From NCBI RefSeq assembly GCF_021234875.1, contig NZ_JAJQVM010000016.1:1-64000 (forward strand): a stretch of DNA of 64,000 bases. Direction: 5' to 3'. Made by a program: the position numbers and the translations under genes. How positions within the stretch are numbered: position 1 is the stretch's first letter; each line of letters starts with the position of its first letter. This stretch comes from Marinibactrum halimedae (lineage in GTDB: Bacteria > Pseudomonadota > Gammaproteobacteria > Pseudomonadales > Cellvibrionaceae). The notes beneath the pieces are model-generated. The model saw nothing but the letters and a program-made list of their open reading frames with translations. It ran no database searches and was not told the origin of the DNA. Of the stretch, positions 54,913 through 64,000 are shown piece by piece.

Positions 54913-55866
54913 CTAGGTATTTAACGCTATGTACTCAAAACGCATATTACCCTCCCCTTCAATGCCACCTTCATGACGAAACGCCTTTAACGCCGTTTCT
55001 GTATTCACTCGATGGCTAATGGGGCCTTCCACTTCCGCCAGAGTTGCACGAGTAACGATCATTGGATGACCGATGGGTAACGACATGGCTGCAATAGACA
55101 ACGCAGAAGCCACAGGCGATAAACTGGGGTTATAAGCGGCATTTTCTGCATAGCGACCCATAAAACACTCCCCAGAATTGAATTCTATTTCAACCGCCGC
55201 ATACACACCGCTATAAGGAGCGTAACTGTGAGCAACCTCATCCAATAATGTTGCCATCGACGAGACTGAAATGGGCATATCCGACGAAGATTCGCTCAAA
55301 GAATGACTGAATTCATGGGCTAACAACCCGTGAGTCACCCCCAAGTCTGACGGACCAAAATCATGGGGAAGAAATTCACTCAGCGTCATTTTTACACGCT
55401 CTTCCCCTTGCTCTTCATTCGAAGGTAAAAGAATGTGTAATGGTGCCCCAGGTATTTTTTGCAGCTCATTTAAAAACTGTCGGCAATGCCCGCAAGGGGC
55501 CGCATTAATCGCTAAGGTAGACAATTGCGTCTCACCGTGTAGCCACGCATTATTGATGGCCGCTTGCTCTGCATGAACACTAAAATTAAGCGACTGGCCC
55601 GCACACTCTAGATTCGCCCCAAAATAGACATTGCCAATCGCTTCATCGCCTCCCTCACCGCCTTGAGCCAATATCACCGCCCCCACCGCAAAAGAGGAAA
55701 TCGGCGCTCTCGAATAACGTGCAGCCAAAGGCAATAACGCCACCAACAAGTCATCGGTGGGTAATTGCGTGTCTTTAAGCAAAGATTGAACAGCACTTTG
55801 GGGCAGGCAACCATGGGCAGAAAGTGTGGAAAAGACAAACTCTTCTTGTACGGAGGTCAACATCAT
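54913..55866 (-). CDS. cdd: Cytidine deaminase (long dimeric type)
   Basis: A 317-residue enzyme of pyrimidine salvage that turns cytidine into uridine. The first deaminase domain is active: His98 and Glu100 (VHAEQAA) and Cys125 and Cys128 (PCGHCRQF) bind zinc, close to E. coli numbering. The second domain (about 215-317, YAPYSGVYAAVEIEF) has lost the zinc ligands, as in E. coli. The start is the ATG at 55866, removing a short unsupported extension. Confidence 0.94.
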   Translation of the reverse strand: MMLTSVQEEFVFSTLSAHGCLPQSAVQSLLKDTQLPTDDLLVALLPLAARYSRAPISSFAVGAVILAQGGEGGDEAIGNVYFGANLECAGQSLNFSVHAEQAAINNAWLHGETQLSTLAINAAPCGHCRQFLNELQKIPGAPLHILLPSNEEQGEERVKMTLSEFLPHDFGPSDLGVTHGLLAHEFSHSLSESSSDMPISVSSMATLLDEVAHSYAPYSGVYAAVEIEFNSGECFMGRYAENAAYNPSLSPVASALSIAAMSLPIGHPMIVTRATLAEVEGPISHRVNTETALKAFRHEGGIEGEGNMRFEYIALNT

Positions 55867-55911
55867 TGCGTAATTCCAAACAGCGGTAAAAGCAGCCGTC
55901 AAAACCGCTGC

Positions 55912-55935
55912 CAAAAAATATCACGGCAAAGCCGT
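55912..55935 (-). terminator. Hairpin with T run between cdd and pepN
   Basis: On the minus strand ACGGC-TTT-GCCGT (55923-55935) is followed by GATATTTTTT. Beside it AATGATGCCC (55940-55949) and GGGCATCATT (55986-55995) form a further 10-bp stem. They separate pepN from cdd. Confidence 0.7.
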
Positions 55936-56012
55936 CTTTAATGATGCCCATTCAATTCAGGCTAAAAAATACGGAACGAAAAAACGGGCATCATTGGGTG
56001 TAAAATAATGGA

Positions 56013-58721
56013 CTACTTCAAACTTTTATTCACGACCTCATAAACGTCTTTTGACAACGTAGGCACTTTACGGATTCGTTCCAACTGCGCCCGAATCAGG
56101 ACTTGTCGGTTTTCATCGTACAGCTTCCATTTGGTCAATGGCGTAAGCATACGTGCAGCCATTTGCGGGTTTAGAGTATTTAACGCGATGATTTGATCCG
56201 CTAAAAAAGCGTAACCTTCACCATCGGCCCGATGAAAATTAACGGGGTTAAACCCACAAAATGCACCGACTAACGCACGCACCTTATTTGGATTTTTCAG
56301 GGTATAAGCCGGGTGAGCTTGTAACGCCTTCACATGATCCAACGCATCTTGGCTGGGGCGGGTCGCCTGTACGGTAAACCATTGATTCACGACCAAAGAC
56401 TCCTCTTGCCAGCGCGCATAAAAATCCGCCAAAGCTTGTTTTGCTAGTGGTGCTGCACTGGGTTTGTCGCTGTGTACCAAGACTTTCAACGCTTCAAAGC
56501 CATCCGTCATGTTTTCAGCCTGAACAAACTGCTGGTGGGCAAGGGTAATGCCCATGTCATCGTCTGCCAATGCACGGTAGCCTAAGCACACGTTTTTTAA
56601 ACTACGTGCAGCAATTTGCTTGGCACTGGGAGCGTAGGCCTCGGTAGTGTGAAGTGCGTGATACGTCGCCTCCAACTCCGCAGTAAGGGCATTGGCAACA
56701 GATATGCGAACAAAATGACGCGCGAAATGAATGGCATCCACATCGGCCACTTCTGCAATTTGCGCAAGATAATTTTCTGTAGGCAAGGTTAACATCGCCG
56801 CCACCATCGCCGGGTCCAGTAAGCTATTCGACTCTTGCACTTGAGCCAATAAATGTCCATAAGCGGTGATGAGGGTGGCATCCATTTCCGGTGAGGCGTT
56901 ATTTTGACGAGCCGCCACCACATCTTGAATGACGGCAATGGCCAATTTTTGACTGGCATCCCAACGGTTGTAGCCATCGCTGTCGCGTTCCATCAATGCA
57001 ACCAATTCTTCGCGACCATATTCATAGTGCAATTTGACCGGCGCCGAAAAGTTTCTCAGTAACGAAGGAACCGGTGCTTCGGGGACGCCTTCAAATACAA
57101 CCGTTTGAGTCGGCTCGGTGATCTCCAGCACGCGATGAGTATTGTCACTCTGTTCCACATCAGCCGGTTCACCTGTCACCGGCTCACTTTTCACCTGTAG
57201 CCTCAACTCACCGGCATCGCCAACCAGCCCCAAACCAATGGGGATTAAATACGGTTTTTTCTCTTCAGACGTGGCTTCTGGGGTAGTTGGGCAAGATTGA
57301 GTGAAGGTTAAGGCATAGGTTTGATCCTCGGCATTGTAATGACTGGTCACCGTCACTTCGGGAGTGCCTGCCTGACGATACCAATTCATAAACTGCGTGA
57401 AGTCACGGCCAGATACCTCAGACATCGCCGCGACAAAATCTTCAATGGTCACCGCTTGGCCATCATGGCGCTCAAAGTAAAGGTCGGAGCCTTTACGGAA
57501 TACCTCAGGCCCCAATAATGTGTGAAGCATTCTCACCACTTCGGCGCCTTTCTCGTAAACCGTCAAGGTATAGAAGTTCGAGATTTCGATAAAAGAAGAA
57601 GGTTGCACTGGATGAGCCATGGGGCCGGCGTCTTCGGCGAACTGCGCATTTTTCAATAGATTGACGTCTTCAATACGCTTTACGGTACGCGATCCCATAT
57701 CGGCCGAAAATTCACTGTCACGAAAAACGGTAAACCCTTCTTTCAAGCTTAACTGGAACCAATCCCGACAAGTGACTCGGTTGCCGCTCCAATTATGAAA
57801 ATATTCATGGGCTACTACGCCTTCCACTCGTTGGAAACCGCTGTCGGTGGTGGTTTGCGGGTGGGCCAAAACACAGGACGTATTGAAGATATTCAGCCCT
57901 TTGTTTTCCATGGCGCCCATATTGAAATCGTCCACGGCTACGATCATAAAAATATCCAGATCGTATTCACGGCCATACACTTCTTCATCCCAGCGCATGG
58001 AATTTTTCAATGCGGTCATGGCATGATCGCACTTCTCAAGATCTTTGGGTTCAACAAAGATACGCAGTTGCACCTCACGCCCAGACTGAGTAGTAAAACC
58101 GTCATCAATCACCGACAGTTCCCCGGCCACTAAAGCAAACAAATACGCGGGTTTTTTATGGGGGTCATGCCAGGTCGCAAAATGCCGTGTGTGATCAGTG
58201 GCATCATCCCCCTCTTCCACTAAATTACCGTTGCTTAACAGCACTGGACAATGGGCCTTATCGGCCACAATGGTGGTGGTAAATTCACTCATGACATCCG
58301 GGCGATCCAGATAATAGGTGATTTTACGAAACCCTTCTGCTTCGCACTGAGTGCAATACATGGTTTTCGAGCGATACAGCCCCTCCAGAGAGGTGTTGCT
58401 TTCTGGGGTAATTTTACCGACACACACCCACTCAAAAGTATCGGGGACCGTATTCACCAACAGCGATTCATCCCCCACCGTATACTGGCCAGAAGAGAGC
58501 GGCTCGCCATTTAGGGTAATGCTCTGAATATCAATCTCTTGACCCTGCATCAGCAATGGCGCTGCAGAGTTCTGGCTTTCTGGATTTCGGCGAATAGCCA
58601 GAGTACTGGTCACGATGGTATGACCATCAAATATCTCGACCTTCAAGTGGGTACGATCGATCAAAAAGTCCGGGACCTGATACTCTTTTAAAAAAATGGT
58701 TTTCGGTTGCGCGTCTTTCAT
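56013..58721 (-). CDS. pepN: Aminopeptidase N (M1 family)
   Basis: A 902-residue zinc aminopeptidase that finishes cytosolic protein breakdown. The substrate-binding GAMEN is at residues 269-273. The zinc site is HEYFH (305-309) with Glu328. All-helical C-terminal half; length and order match E. coli PepN (870), slightly longer. Stands alone between terminator hairpins. Confidence 0.97.
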   Translation of the reverse strand: MKDAQPKTIFLKEYQVPDFLIDRTHLKVEIFDGHTIVTSTLAIRRNPESQNSAAPLLMQGQEIDIQSITLNGEPLSSGQYTVGDESLLVNTVPDTFEWVCVGKITPESNTSLEGLYRSKTMYCTQCEAEGFRKITYYLDRPDVMSEFTTTIVADKAHCPVLLSNGNLVEEGDDATDHTRHFATWHDPHKKPAYLFALVAGELSVIDDGFTTQSGREVQLRIFVEPKDLEKCDHAMTALKNSMRWDEEVYGREYDLDIFMIVAVDDFNMGAMENKGLNIFNTSCVLAHPQTTTDSGFQRVEGVVAHEYFHNWSGNRVTCRDWFQLSLKEGFTVFRDSEFSADMGSRTVKRIEDVNLLKNAQFAEDAGPMAHPVQPSSFIEISNFYTLTVYEKGAEVVRMLHTLLGPEVFRKGSDLYFERHDGQAVTIEDFVAAMSEVSGRDFTQFMNWYRQAGTPEVTVTSHYNAEDQTYALTFTQSCPTTPEATSEEKKPYLIPIGLGLVGDAGELRLQVKSEPVTGEPADVEQSDNTHRVLEITEPTQTVVFEGVPEAPVPSLLRNFSAPVKLHYEYGREELVALMERDSDGYNRWDASQKLAIAVIQDVVAARQNNASPEMDATLITAYGHLLAQVQESNSLLDPAMVAAMLTLPTENYLAQIAEVADVDAIHFARHFVRISVANALTAELEATYHALHTTEAYAPSAKQIAARSLKNVCLGYRALADDDMGITLAHQQFVQAENMTDGFEALKVLVHSDKPSAAPLAKQALADFYARWQEESLVVNQWFTVQATRPSQDALDHVKALQAHPAYTLKNPNKVRALVGAFCGFNPVNFHRADGEGYAFLADQIIALNTLNPQMAARMLTPLTKWKLYDENRQVLIRAQLERIRKVPTLSKDVYEVVNKSLK

Positions 58722-58822
58722 TCTCTGAAGCCCTAATTAACAATCGGTGACTGTCGTTTTCGATTCGCCAATGGCATAAGACAGCCCATAAAGTGATTTG
58801 TATTAAACGGTTGTTATCAGAA

Positions 58823-59701
58823 TCAACCTGCTGCGACTTTTAATTGATAGCCGGTGTATTTTCTCAAATTGATGACGCCCGTATCGAGCAATAGGTATTG
58901 GCCTTTAATCCCTTGTATACAGCCTGTCGCTACCGGATCTTTATCGAGGTTGAAGCTTTTGATGGTTTTAGGGAAGGCTTTCACTGGATAATGAATCGAC
59001 ACCGGCATCACCTCTAATTCCACTACGGCCAGATCCCCGTGCTCAGATCGCAACTGCGCAAGCACATCGCGATGTTTTTCCAGCAATTGCTGTTTTAGGG
59101 CCAATAAATCGACATCCTCCCCATTGCCTTTCAGCATGGTGCGCCAATTGGTTTTATCGGCAATATCCGCTTTGAGTGCGGTTTCAATCAGACCAGAAAG
59201 TTGACGAGTCGCCACACGCAATATCGGCAAGGCCTGGGTAGCACCTTGATCAATCCAACGGGTGGGAATTTGCGAAGCGCGGGTGATGCCAACCTTGGCC
59301 CCGGACGTATTGGCAAGATAGACGATATGGTCGGTCATACAGAATTGTTCCCCCCACTCTGGCTCACGACAGGTGCCCAGATGGTAATGGCACTTTTCTG
59401 GGCTCACTATACATTGGTCACATCGGGCCAGTTTTTTCATGCAGGGATAACAATGCCCTTGGCTGAAGCTCTTTTTGGTCTTTCGACCACAAGCAACGCA
59501 CTCAATCGCCCCCATAAATTCCAAGGTGATGTGCTGTCCAATCAGCGTATTGGCATCGATATGACGATCATTCACTCGTAAGGCGTAAGTGGCGTTGTTG
59601 CTTTCATCCAGTGACACCGCCATTTTTTCAATAAATCCAACCACTGACTCACCTTGGTTCAAATGCTCAATGGCCTGAGCCTCCACCACCGCTTGACTCA
59701 T
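58823..59701 (-). CDS. DUF2797 protein
   Basis: A 292-residue soluble protein. The Cys-rich stretch CVACGRKTKKSFSQGHCYPC and the following CDQCIVSPEKCHYHLGTC look like zinc sites (about residues 68-112). The next part has HIVYLANTSGAKVGITR, a GIY-YIG-like pattern. The family has no known function. Its ATG overlaps the yeaC-like stop by 4 bases, so the pair is co-translated. The pairing is common in Pseudomonas relatives. Confidence 0.85.
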   Translation of the reverse strand: MSQAVVEAQAIEHLNQGESVVGFIEKMAVSLDESNNATYALRVNDRHIDANTLIGQHITLEFMGAIECVACGRKTKKSFSQGHCYPCMKKLARCDQCIVSPEKCHYHLGTCREPEWGEQFCMTDHIVYLANTSGAKVGITRASQIPTRWIDQGATQALPILRVATRQLSGLIETALKADIADKTNWRTMLKGNGEDVDLLALKQQLLEKHRDVLAQLRSEHGDLAVVELEVMPVSIHYPVKAFPKTIKSFNLDKDPVATGCIQGIKGQYLLLDTGVINLRKYTGYQLKVAAG

Positions 59702-59970
59702 TGATCACTCCATTTGAGGGGCTGTTCTTCTTGATGATCCGCCACCTCGCCTTCTCCACCACAATGAGTGTGAGATTTTGGTGGAACGTAGCCGGTACGT
59801 GCTTCAGGGGAGAGGTGCTTCATCTCATAGGCGATGATCGCTTGCATACAGGTCTCACGTTGCGCTTGGGACAGCACCTGCCCATTGGGCCATTTTCCCA
59901 ATTCCACGGCGCGCTTTAAATTTTGGTAAATGGTCGGATCAATACTCTCAAGGAGTTGTTGGTAATTCAT
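59698..59970 (-). CDS. yeaC: YeaC-like DUF1315 protein
   Basis: A 90-residue protein starting MNYQQLLESIDPTIYQNLKR, the family opening, followed by ELGKWPNGQVLSQAQRETCM and an acidic tail with a PPKSHTHCGGEG motif. Function unknown. First gene of the pair with DUF2797 (overlap ATGA). Confidence 0.88.
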   Translation of the reverse strand: MNYQQLLESIDPTIYQNLKRAVELGKWPNGQVLSQAQRETCMQAIIAYEMKHLSPEARTGYVPPKSHTHCGGEGEVADHQEEQPLKWSDQ

Positions 59971-60004
59971 ACTGGATGGGTCACTTCTTCGTCTTTGTCG
60001 TCGT

Positions 60005-60066
60005 TTTTGTCTATGAAATTTTTTGTCTATGACATTAGAGTGTCTTTGAAATTAGAGTGTCTACGG
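60005..60066. repeat. Two adjacent 15-17 bp tandem repeat pairs
   Basis: TTTTGTCTATGAAAT and TTTTTGTCTATGACA (60005-60034) are followed by TTAGAGTGTCTTTGAAA and TTAGAGTGTCTACGG (60035-60066). Confidence 0.78.
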
Positions 60067-60123
60067 TTAGCCTGACAATTTTGATTATTTTTTCTCCGGC
60101 TGGCGTGTTTTTGGCTGTTCAGC

Positions 60124-60242
60124 GTACTCCTTTAATGATGTACCCGTTTAATGATGTACTCCTTTAATAACGCACCTCTTTAATGTCGTACTCTGATAAT
60201 GGAGTCCTTCGATAATGGGGTCCTTCGATAATGGAGCCCTTC
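60124..60242. repeat. Two 16-bp tandem repeat arrays
   Basis: GTACTCCTTTAATGAT-like units at 60124, 60140, 60156, 60172 and 60188 (five degenerate copies) merge into GATAATGGAGTCCTTC-like units at 60195, 60211 and 60227 (three near-perfect copies). This is the longest repeat tract in the window, 16 bases from the rhomboid stop. Confidence 0.9.
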
Positions 60243-60258
60243 GATAAAAGTATGCAGT

Positions 60259-61158
60259 TTAGGTCTGGAAACGGCGTGTGGCCAGCCCTAAAGCCACTCC
60301 CGCCAATAACCCACCTAAATGAGCACCATTGGCAATAGAACCCTCAATGAATAAATCAATGCCACCGACCATACCTAACACTAGCCACAACAACATAAAC
60401 ATCGCCAATACGTTTGGCACCTTCACCGCAGGTTCTTCGACAACACGCTGGTACACTAAAATGAAGCCTAATAAGCCGTACACCACGCCCGATAAGCCCC
60501 CAAACAACGAGGGGCCACTCCACCAATATTGAGCCATATTAGAGATCAACATCAGAAACAACAGCGCACTGCCCATGGCCAGTGAACCGAATTTAGCCTC
60601 CAAACGTGCGCCGAACACCCATATCCACACACTATTAGAGAGATAATGCAGAGCGCCGAAATGCAAAAACGCCGGCGAGACCAGCCGCCATACTTCAAAC
60701 TGAGACAAGGTATACTGCCATCGAATAAACGCAATTCGATCGCCGTAGGGGATAAACCCCGTGAAGGTCAATAGCGAGAGCCACCCTTTCGTGCCTGTGG
60801 CATCCAACCACACTACCATGGCACCCAAGAATCCCAATACTAAGGTCATGATCGTTAAGGGGGCATTTTTGGCGGGACCGGTCAAAAAACGTTGGACACT
60901 TTCAGAGAAACGTTCAGAGAAACGTTGGCTCGAGGTTGATTTGGGAACGATTAACCCGGCTTTCCACTGTTCTGCCAACGCCTTAACGTGCTCGGCATCG
61001 GTGGATTCAGGAAGCCACAGACATTGATGACCCTTTTCTTCTGTGAACCGATGAGCTAAACCGGCCTGCCATAAAATTTGGCTCAGCTCAGAATAATCAT
61101 CCGTGAGGGGGAGTTGCGCCAGCGGATACCAATTCACAATCAGGTGAGCCTTTGTCAA
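60259..61158 (-). CDS. GlpG-like rhomboid intramembrane protease
   Basis: A 299-residue membrane serine protease. An N-terminal cytosolic domain (about 1-90) precedes the six-helix rhomboid core. The catalytic Ser is in GLSGVVYG (Ser223) and the His in HLGGLLAG (His280). HFGALHYLSN gives the oxyanion-side His and Asn. A 12-bp tandem duplication (60903-60926) repeats RFSE before the first core helix. TTG start (61158) has no strong ribosome-binding site; a GTG seven codons later is an alternative. Confidence 0.9.
   Translation of the reverse strand: MTKAHLIVNWYPLAQLPLTDDYSELSQILWQAGLAHRFTEEKGHQCLWLPESTDAEHVKALAEQWKAGLIVPKSTSSQRFSERFSESVQRFLTGPAKNAPLTIMTLVLGFLGAMVVWLDATGTKGWLSLLTFTGFIPYGDRIAFIRWQYTLSQFEVWRLVSPAFLHFGALHYLSNSVWIWVFGARLEAKFGSLAMGSALLFLMLISNMAQYWWSGPSLFGGLSGVVYGLLGFILVYQRVVEEPAVKVPNVLAMFMLLWLVLGMVGGIDLFIEGSIANGAHLGGLLAGVALGLATRRFQT
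60903..60926. repeat. In-frame 12-bp tandem duplication in the rhomboid gene
   Basis: CAGAGAAACGTT twice in succession, giving RFSERFSE in the linker between the cytosolic and membrane domains. Confidence 0.9.
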
Positions 61159-61274
61159 TTAACGTTATTACACTACTTAAGGCTACTGATCGCCGTTTTC
61201 AACGACAAGTCCCACCCACCCTTCAACAGCTAGGCCGCCTCAACCCACTTCGTTTACCCCAATCTTCGTTTAAC

Positions 61275-62276
61275 TCAATCAGCTTCAGGTTGCCGCCATT
61301 CGGGCGGATTCACATACACCCATGCAAATTTTTCTGGGCAAAGCTGTGGCTCCCCATCGTAACGATAGGCCGCCAAGCGACCAAATTTAACCGCACTGTA
61401 ATCCAGGCAGGCGATGTTGTTTCGAATGGGACGTGGCCGACCTTGCAGCCAATAGTGTCCCACAAACAACGGCTTATGTTCAGGACCGTAGTACAGCAGT
61501 TGCGCCCTCTCCGCTTCGCTCAATGGTCTGTCCATCAAATCTTCAGGTAACGGATCAGGCTGATACACAACGTCTGCATAGGTGATTGGGGTTTTTGCCC
61601 AAAATTTGGTGCGAAAAAATCGACGTTGATAACCATCACGACTGGTAATCACCCGCTCGTCCGGCAACTTTAAACAGGTGCCTCGGGTAAGGCGATCCAT
61701 CACTTGACCTTCAAAACTGTCTCGATTAACCGAATTGATGATGAAGCGATCATCGACCTGATTAGTACCAAATTCGGCCAAGTAACGGTGAATCAGCGAC
61801 TCATCCCAACAAGCGTGCACCACTCGGAAATCATTAAATTCAATAAACAACGGCAGGGTTTTAAACCAGGCAAGGTAATCTTTCCAGTCACCGGGGTGGG
61901 CTTCAAATTGGGCTTTGGTTTCGGCAATCAATCGATTGTGATGGTGATTATGAGGACGGAGGTAGTCTCGATCTGAAAGCCAGTCCGGCGCAGGGGTTTC
62001 ATAGCCAATGGCATTGTATTCATGGTTGCCCATAATCATAGTGGCGGCGTTATGCTCGGCCATATCATGAACAATTTGTAGGGCTTCGCGAATGTGAGGG
62101 CCTCGGTCGATGATGTCTCCCAAAAAAACCGCTAGGCGTTTAGGATGGCGCCATACACCTCGTTGCTTATGATAGCCTAATCGCGTGAGTAAATTGACAA
62201 GGGTATCCGCACACCCATGTACGTCACCAATAATGTCATAACCTGTAAAGTGCTCCAACTCGCCCTGATCTAACAT
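61275..62276 (-). CDS. Calcineurin-like metallophosphoesterase (PrpE/ApaH type)
   Basis: A 333-residue phosphoesterase with the two-metal motifs GDVHG (17-21), GDIIDRG (52-58) and GNHE (82-85), and later His residues in VVHACWDES and FVGHYWL. The layout resembles bacterial serine/threonine or dinucleoside polyphosphatases, but the substrate is not determined. It sits between rhomboid and nadK on one strand. Confidence 0.88.
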   Translation of the reverse strand: MLDQGELEHFTGYDIIGDVHGCADTLVNLLTRLGYHKQRGVWRHPKRLAVFLGDIIDRGPHIREALQIVHDMAEHNAATMIMGNHEYNAIGYETPAPDWLSDRDYLRPHNHHHNRLIAETKAQFEAHPGDWKDYLAWFKTLPLFIEFNDFRVVHACWDESLIHRYLAEFGTNQVDDRFIINSVNRDSFEGQVMDRLTRGTCLKLPDERVITSRDGYQRRFFRTKFWAKTPITYADVVYQPDPLPEDLMDRPLSEAERAQLLYYGPEHKPLFVGHYWLQGRPRPIRNNIACLDYSAVKFGRLAAYRYDGEPQLCPEKFAWVYVNPPEWRQPEAD

Positions 62277-62434
62277 CGTAACCGTTTATTTACCACCAGC
62301 CGTTTGTGTCAACCTAACCCCGTAATACTTAATTTTCCCTCAGAAGTTAATGCGTACCCTCTCACTTAGGATAGATCAAACCCTTATCGGCCTATAACAG
62401 GATTTAGACAAACGCACTTTATATTTTGGCCACT

Positions 62435-63376
62435 CTATTCCACCAAATGGGAAGCCCAACCCAGTTTACGACGACACGTTTCATAAAAATTATGGTCTGT
62501 GGGGTGAATCAGCGTCATTGCGGTGGATTTTTTCTTAATAAAAACTTCATCTCCTGGCTGGGTCACCACATGAGTTTGCCCATCGCAGGTCACATGGGGG
62601 TAAGCCGTGTTATGAGAACCCACTACCAAGCGAATCTCCACATTTCCATTCAATAAAATAGGCCGGCTGCTCAACGTGTGCGGATTAAGGGGAACCAACT
62701 CAATGGCGTCCAGTTTAGGGTGCATAATCGGTCCTCCGGCACTGAGCGCGTAGGCGGTAGAGCCCGTTGGAGTAGAAATAATAATGCCGTCAGAACGCTG
62801 TCCATACACGAATTGATCATCAATGTAGAGCTCAAACTCAATCATTCGAATGAATTTACCGGGGTGCACAACCACGTCATTCAGTGCATCGCCACCGGCA
62901 ATGGCCTCACCCTCCCGACGTACTTCCATCGACAACAAAAACCGCTCTTCACTCACATAATGACCTGCCAATACATCCGCGACTTTTTGTTCGATTTCAT
63001 CAGGTGCGATATCGGTTAAAAAGCCTAACCGACCCCGGTTAACGCCCAATAACGGCACGCCATGATTGGAGACTTCTCGCCCTGCCCCCAATAAGCTGCC
63101 ATCTCCCCCGACCACGATAACCAAATCACACTTACTGCCCAACTCAGCGGCGCTGAACTCCCCGTGCTCATGGCCTGGCAAGGCAGAGGCGGTATCGGCC
63201 TCTAAGACTACGGTCAAACCGCAACTGTCTAAAAAACGCATCAATCGTTTGATGGTGTAAATGGCCCGGTCGCTGCCCAAGCGTCCAACTAACCCGATTT
63301 TTTTGAACACAGCCGGGCTAACGGGAGTGCTGCTTGATAGGCTGTCTTTGGATGAGACGTCAGACGAAGTGGACAT
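62435..63376 (-). CDS. nadK: NAD kinase
   Basis: A 313-residue enzyme making NADP from NAD and ATP. The hallmark GGDGS is at 90-94, followed by LLGVNRGRLGFLTD and the NAD-binding DALNDVVVHPG and TPTGSTAYALSAGGPI. A Ser-rich 20-residue N-terminus precedes the fold and may be dispensable. Divergent from the DUF1853 gene. Confidence 0.96.
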   Translation of the reverse strand: MSTSSDVSSKDSLSSSTPVSPAVFKKIGLVGRLGSDRAIYTIKRLMRFLDSCGLTVVLEADTASALPGHEHGEFSAAELGSKCDLVIVVGGDGSLLGAGREVSNHGVPLLGVNRGRLGFLTDIAPDEIEQKVADVLAGHYVSEERFLLSMEVRREGEAIAGGDALNDVVVHPGKFIRMIEFELYIDDQFVYGQRSDGIIISTPTGSTAYALSAGGPIMHPKLDAIELVPLNPHTLSSRPILLNGNVEIRLVVGSHNTAYPHVTCDGQTHVVTQPGDEVFIKKKSTAMTLIHPTDHNFYETCRRKLGWASHLVE

Positions 63377-63527
63377 GAATTTTACAGTGCTCTCTTATCG
63401 GTGTACGGTGCGCACTCATTTAGGCGAGTACGGCCTCAAGTATACTCATTCTTTCACGATATTGAGTCATTTAATCAACGAAGAAGTCAAAAACCAACAC
63501 CCAAAAATCATGACAGGTGCCCTTACG

Positions 63528-64000
63528 ATGCATTCTAGCCCTTTCCGACATCCTCTCGTTCGTGACTTGGCATGGGCATTATTGTCACCAAACCTACTAA
63601 GCGCCCACGCGTTGCCAGAAGGTATTTCCTTTTTATTCCCTACAGATTTATTCCCCACAGATTTATTCCCCACAGATTTACTCCCCACAAAAGTGCCTGA
63701 CTGCCACGACACCCAATACCATAAAATATGGACGTGGTTAAAAGCCCTAGATGAGCGTCCCCAAACACTCGAAAGTCATTTATTGACGCAAGGCTCTCGT
63801 CGAATCGGCGTCCAATTCGAACAACTATTGGCTTTTTATTTTCAGTATGGGCCTGAAGCAAACACGATTGCCGATTTTCGACAGCGGGTTCAAATCCATC
63901 AATCACATTCTCGGACGCCGAAGACCATCGGCGAATTGGATTTTTTATGGCGGTGCCAATCTCCTGAACAACGCATAGCCCCTGAAATTTACAAAACCGG
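63528..64000 (+). CDS. DUF1853 protein (partial, runs off the window)
   Basis: The frame is open from ATG 63528 (or 63510) to the right edge, about 157 residues visible. Family features are HPLVRDLAWALLSPNLL near the start, RRIGVQFEQLLAFYFQ in the middle and RTPKTIGELDFLWR near the edge. Residues about 37-51 come from a 15-bp tandem repeat (FPTDL units). DUF1853 often lies next to nadK. Its function is unknown. Confidence 0.82.
   Translation, partial: MHSSPFRHPLVRDLAWALLSPNLLSAHALPEGISFLFPTDLFPTDLFPTDLLPTKVPDCHDTQYHKIWTWLKALDERPQTLESHLLTQGSRRIGVQFEQLLAFYFQYGPEANTIADFRQRVQIHQSHSRTPKTIGELDFLWRCQSPEQRIAPEIYKT
63636..63680 (+). repeat. In-frame 15-bp tandem repeats in the DUF1853 gene
   Basis: TTCCCTACAGATTTA (63636) and TTCCCCACAGATTTA (63651, 63666), followed by a partial copy. 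Each encodes FPTDL. Confidence 0.92.

Noticed and set aside
63885-63900. GGGTTCAAATCC, like a tRNA T-loop
   Set aside because: It lies inside the DUF1853 coding frame and no acceptor or anticodon arms can be formed around it.

Overview
The window is chromosomal DNA from a gammaproteobacterium, most likely a marine, Oceanospirillales/Pseudomonas-like lineage. The reasons are a full Na+-pumping NADH:quinone reductase operon (nqrABCDEF, apbE, nqrM), the sodium/proton antiporter nhaB, fimL, sthA and Pseudomonas-style neighbourhoods (nqr next to an extended gap and mfd-csiV; pepN, DUF2797, yeaC, rhomboid, phosphatase, nadK, DUF1853). No rRNA, tRNA or CRISPR array was recognised. All family calls come from reading motifs; no database search was run.

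Layout. 1-1.3 kb: the end of an integron cassette array. It has two near-identical 90-bp attC sites, three cassette genes on the minus strand, and the 3' end of a group II intron that interrupts a third attC core. No integrase gene is visible; a KfrA-like coiled-coil DNA-binding gene lies where one would be expected. 3.4-9.4 kb: prc, xthA, a periplasmic binding protein, a Spy/CpxP-like protein and an unusual nitrilase-fold protein. 9.4-15.8 kb: a Fur-controlled iron-uptake cluster (DUF4856 lipoprotein, imelysin-like lipoprotein, FecA-like receptor). 16-18 kb: a secreted amidase and a membrane-anchored cysteine protein. 18-25.4 kb: a MaoC protein, a degenerate hybrid sensor kinase, and the electron-transfer flavoprotein module (etfBA, etfQO). 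25.5-33 kb: small conserved genes, a TetR operon, a candidate small RNA, trmH, sohB and fimL. 33.5-44.6 kb: sodium and redox economy (nhaB, sthA, nqr). 44.6-54.8 kb: gap, mfd, csiV, a hydrolase, a probable Tus homologue and an EAL phosphodiesterase. 54.9-64 kb: cdd, pepN, housekeeping genes, nadK and the start of a DUF1853 gene.

How the genes work together. Nqr makes the sodium gradient that NhaB trades against protons. SthA and NadK balance NADH/NADPH. EtfAB and EtfQO pass electrons from acyl-CoA dehydrogenases to quinone. The iron cluster would supply Fe for these enzymes.

Features most worth attention: (1) the intron-interrupted attC array without a visible integrase; (2) a Tus-like terminator protein plus one Ter-like site; (3) a hybrid sensor kinase that has lost both phospho-acceptor residues; (4) many short imperfect tandem repeats, often with a period of exactly 15 bp, inside and between genes; (5) a C-rich-loop candidate sRNA at 27.9-28.0 kb; (6) a roughly 370-nt structured leader upstream of nqrA.
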